Of a stretch of 8,545 nt of DNA, positions 6,902 to 8,545 are shown piece after piece. The DNA is from Pseudomonadota bacterium. GTDB lineage: Bacteria > Desulfobacterota > Desulfobacteria > Desulfobacterales > C00003060. The first letter of the stretch is position 1. Each line of letters starts with the position of its first letter. The DNA lies in assembly GCA_015222985.1 (NCBI GenBank), contig JADFWI010000632.1, positions 1 through 8,545 of the forward strand. Direction: 5' to 3'. A program made the position numbers and the translations under genes. The notes beneath the pieces are model-generated. The model searched no databases. It was not told the DNA's origin and saw only the letters and a list, made by a program, of their open reading frames with translations.

Positions 6902-8311
6902 TTAATTGCCGGAGAGATCTTTATTGACCAGAGTTTCAATCTCTGCAACTCGCTTGGCGCGATCGGCCAACGCGCGTTCATAGGCCAGTTGAAACTCTAG
7001 AAGTAACCTTTCAGCGTCTATGAGCGAGATGAAGCTCACCTGACCAGCTTGAAAGCCCTGTTGCGCTACTCTTAAGGATTGGTTTGCCTTGGGAATGAGC
7101 GTATCGCGGTACAGGCCGATCTTCCTCTCCGCGTCTCGGAAGTGATATAAGGCAAGCTTCAAATCGGCTCCCAACTGGTTCTCGGTATCGACTCGCTGTT
7201 CCTTCACAGCAGCGTGGCGAAGCCTGGCTTCCTTTTCTGCTGCCCGGTACTTGCGGAACCAGATCGGTATATTAACCGAAGCTTTAGCAATCACTGGGTC
7301 TTTTCCGCTGTCAGGAGTGTCCGGCATCAGGGCTTCGTCTGTATCCACGTAATCCAGGCCAAACGTGATGTCGGGGTAGTAGTTCTTTCTGGCAAGCTTG
7401 ATGGCGAATTGTTCCTTCTCCGCCAGGAAATTTAAACGATTTAGGTCAGGATTCCGTTTGGCAAGCCACTCGAATGCCTCCTTATCCGTGAACACCGGAT
7501 TATCGTAAGGAATAGTCTGAGGCATCGGCAGAAAACCGTCTGAAGGCCGGTTGAGGGCTGCATTTAACTTTGCTACAATCGGCTCGCGAAGCGATGTCAG
7601 TGTTCGCAACCTGTCATCAAGCTTGCCCAGTTCAACCTGGGCCTGGATAACGGAGGTATGAGACGCGTGGCCGGTCTTGAAACGGGTTCTGGCAACGCTT
7701 TCGAGATTGGTCAAGAGCTTAATGTGCTCCTTGGTAATCGCCACAGCACGGCCAAGGTAGTAGTATTCATAGTAGACCGATTTCACACGGTAGAACAACC
7801 GGAGTTTTGTCTTCTCGTATTGCTCCTTTTCGGCATTCGCAGCTTCGAGTGCAGCGTTACCCTTCAGCTTCAACTTCCCGAACCACGGAAACGTCTGAGA
7901 TATGCCGAGCTTCTGTCGCTGGGGTCCCACCCGAGTCTCTACCTCCTCGATGTAATATGCGTAGTTAAAACGGGGATCCGGAAGCGAGGTTACCTGTGTG
8001 ACTCTCTCCAAAGCAGCTTTCCATCGGTTGAACGCCGCCTCCAAGCCGGGGTTGTTCAACGCAGCATATTTCAGGTAGTCCGCGAGCGTTGAGGTCTTAT
8101 CAAGGCTTGAAAGGTTTCGTGTTGAGGAGTTATCCGCTCGAAAGGCTGTTTCGGCAGCTGCAACATCTTCGGGACGTCCCGAGCCTGCTGTTCTTGGTGT
8201 TGCCCAGCTCGTGAGCACAAGGGAAATCAAGATTAAGACGATTATCGTAGATCTCGAACGTTTCATTGCTACCCTTTCAATGCTTTCAACAACGCCCTTT
8301 TCTGCCGTCAT
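6902..8311 (-). CDS. Outer-membrane channel of the metal efflux system, TolC/CusC family
   Basis: This 469-residue protein has the two outer-membrane efflux protein repeats of the TolC family (about 75-255 and 275-463). It should form the trimeric channel that lets the pump discharge metal outside the cell. The conserved motif SQTFPWFGKL (138-147) and the helical stretches FKTGHASHTSVIQAQ (211-225) and FQAGQVSFISLIDAERL (420-436) support the family. A signal-peptide-like segment (KRSR, then a hydrophobic run at about 22-36 ending SWA-TP) starts at Met16. I chose the ATG at 8311 because AAGGAG lies 5 nt upstream. An internal ATG at 8266, with AAAGGG before it, would give a more classical signal peptide. 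Unlike E. coli CusC there is no Cys after the hydrophobic run, so it is probably not a lipoprotein. As first gene of the operon, its upstream DNA should hold the promoter. Family is firm; substrate is inferred from neighbours. Confidence 0.93.
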   Translation of the reverse strand: MTAEKGVVESIERVAMKRSRSTIIVLILISLVLTSWATPRTAGSGRPEDVAAAETAFRADNSSTRNLSSLDKTSTLADYLKYAALNNPGLEAAFNRWKAALERVTQVTSLPDPRFNYAYYIEEVETRVGPQRQKLGISQTFPWFGKLKLKGNAALEAANAEKEQYEKTKLRLFYRVKSVYYEYYYLGRAVAITKEHIKLLTNLESVARTRFKTGHASHTSVIQAQVELGKLDDRLRTLTSLREPIVAKLNAALNRPSDGFLPMPQTIPYDNPVFTDKEAFEWLAKRNPDLNRLNFLAEKEQFAIKLARKNYYPDITFGLDYVDTDEALMPDTPDSGKDPVIAKASVNIPIWFRKYRAAEKEARLRHAAVKEQRVDTENQLGADLKLALYHFRDAERKIGLYRDTLIPKANQSLRVAQQGFQAGQVSFISLIDAERLLLEFQLAYERALADRAKRVAEIETLVNKDLSGN

Positions 8312-8316
8312 TATAT

Positions 8317-8322
8317 CTCCTT
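8317..8322 (-). promoter_or_regulatory. Ribosome binding site deciding the channel-gene start
   Basis: On the minus strand AAGGAG sits 5 nt before the ATG at 8311. It favours this start over the internal ATG at 8266, even though the signal peptide itself appears to begin at the internal Met16. Confidence 0.7.
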
Positions 8323-8393
8323 CTCAAATACCCGCTGCTTATCTTCTCTGAATCGGTTCATGATGCTTTGATGGAGTCGTTTGAGGCTCTAAA

Positions 8394-8538
8394 CAATGTC
8401 ATTAACTTAAACTCAAAATCTCCCCCCCTTTTCTAAAGGGGGGCAGGGGGGATTTCTTTGAGGAGTTTGAAAATCCCCCTAAATCCCCCTTTTTTAAAGG
8501 GGGACCTTAAAGGAACGGTTCTTAAGTTAATGACATTG
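8394..8538. repeat. 145-bp element with perfect 17-bp terminal inverted repeats (MITE-like)
   Basis: CAATGTCATTAACTTAA (8394-8410) is repeated in perfect inverted form as TTAAGTTAATGACATTG (8522-8538). The interior has no reading frame of note and consists of C-tract/G-tract hairpins and a tandem 10-mer. Length, perfect ends and lack of coding capacity fit a miniature inverted-repeat element or a decayed insertion sequence remnant. I see no clear target-site duplication: the flanks are TCTAAA on the left and AGGTGCC on the right. It ends 82 bp from the channel-gene start, so it forms the upstream boundary of the operon's regulatory region. Confidence 0.65.
8422..8504. repeat. Nested C-tract/G-tract hairpins inside the inverted-repeat element
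   Basis: Hairpin 1 has CCCCCCTTT (8423-8431) pairing with AAAGGGGGG (8435-8443). Hairpin 2 has TCCCCCTTT (8484-8492) pairing with AAAGGGGGA (8496-8504). Between them GGGGGATTT (8447-8455) can pair with AAATCCCCC (8471-8479), and AAATCCCCCT is tandemly repeated at 8471-8480 and 8481-8490. This AAATCCCCC/AAAGGGGGA style of repeat is, from memory, scattered between genes in many bacterial genomes. Confidence 0.7.
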
Positions 8539-8545
8539 AGGTGCC

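Noticed and set aside
8312..8393. Possible promoter for the efflux operon in the leader.
   Set aside because: I could not find a -35/-10 pair with sensible spacing on the minus strand. AT-rich words occur, but none is convincing.
8394..8410. AATGTCATT resembles half of the E. coli CusR box (AAAATGACAANNTTGTCATTTT).
   Set aside because: The two matching halves are 111 bp apart as ends of the inverted-repeat element, not a compact operator, and no response regulator gene is in the window.
1..8545. CRISPR array, tRNA, rRNA or riboswitch.
   Set aside because: No regularly spaced repeats, cloverleaf, rRNA segment or known riboswitch core could be seen on either strand.

Overview
The window holds one complete heavy-metal efflux operon of the Cus/Czc type. 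It is transcribed right to left in the order outer-membrane channel, periplasmic adaptor, RND pump (about 8311 down to 562). No gene in the window identifies the organism. A three-part RND system shows a Gram-negative cell with an outer membrane. The adaptor architecture (heavy-metal-binding domain plus a DUF3347-like tail) and the oversized pump resemble, from memory, versions seen in Desulfobacterota and some other non-enteric Gram-negatives. A sulfate-reducer-type or related bacterium is therefore my best guess, but a weak one.

Layout. 1-220: intergenic DNA with a short direct repeat at the left edge and a 9-bp-stem hairpin; no gene seen. 221-331 (+): a possible 36-residue single-pass membrane microprotein with an almost ideal Shine-Dalgarno sequence. 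411-451: a symmetrical A-stem-T hairpin, probably a bidirectional terminator between the microprotein and the operon. 300-569 (-): a weak 89-codon reading frame that overlaps the pump stop codon and runs through that hairpin. 562-4503 (-): RND pump. 4496-6862 (-): adaptor. 6902-8311 (-): TolC-family channel. 8312-8393: the operon leader, with no promoter I can defend. 8394-8538: a 145-bp non-coding element bounded by perfect 17-bp inverted repeats and filled with C-tract/G-tract hairpins. It looks like a miniature mobile or palindromic repeat inserted just upstream of the operon.

How the genes work together. The pump sits in the inner membrane and should use the proton gradient. The adaptor is anchored in the inner membrane, captures metal in the periplasm and bridges to the channel, which opens through the outer membrane. 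Tight packing (39-bp gap, then an 8-bp overlap) suggests co-transcription and coupled translation of adaptor and pump. Two Cys/Met/His metal-binding modules, a His cluster and a C-terminal Cys motif in the adaptor point to a soft metal such as Cu(I) or Ag(I). The pump, however, lacks several residues used by E. coli CusA, so the substrate should be treated as unproven. No sensor kinase, response regulator, MerR-type regulator or metal ATPase is present in the window.

The operon is of a known kind. The less ordinary parts are the four extra membrane helices in the pump, its altered proton-relay and methionine positions, an exact 112-residue internal duplication in the adaptor, the convergent microprotein gene, and the inverted-repeat element next to the operon start.
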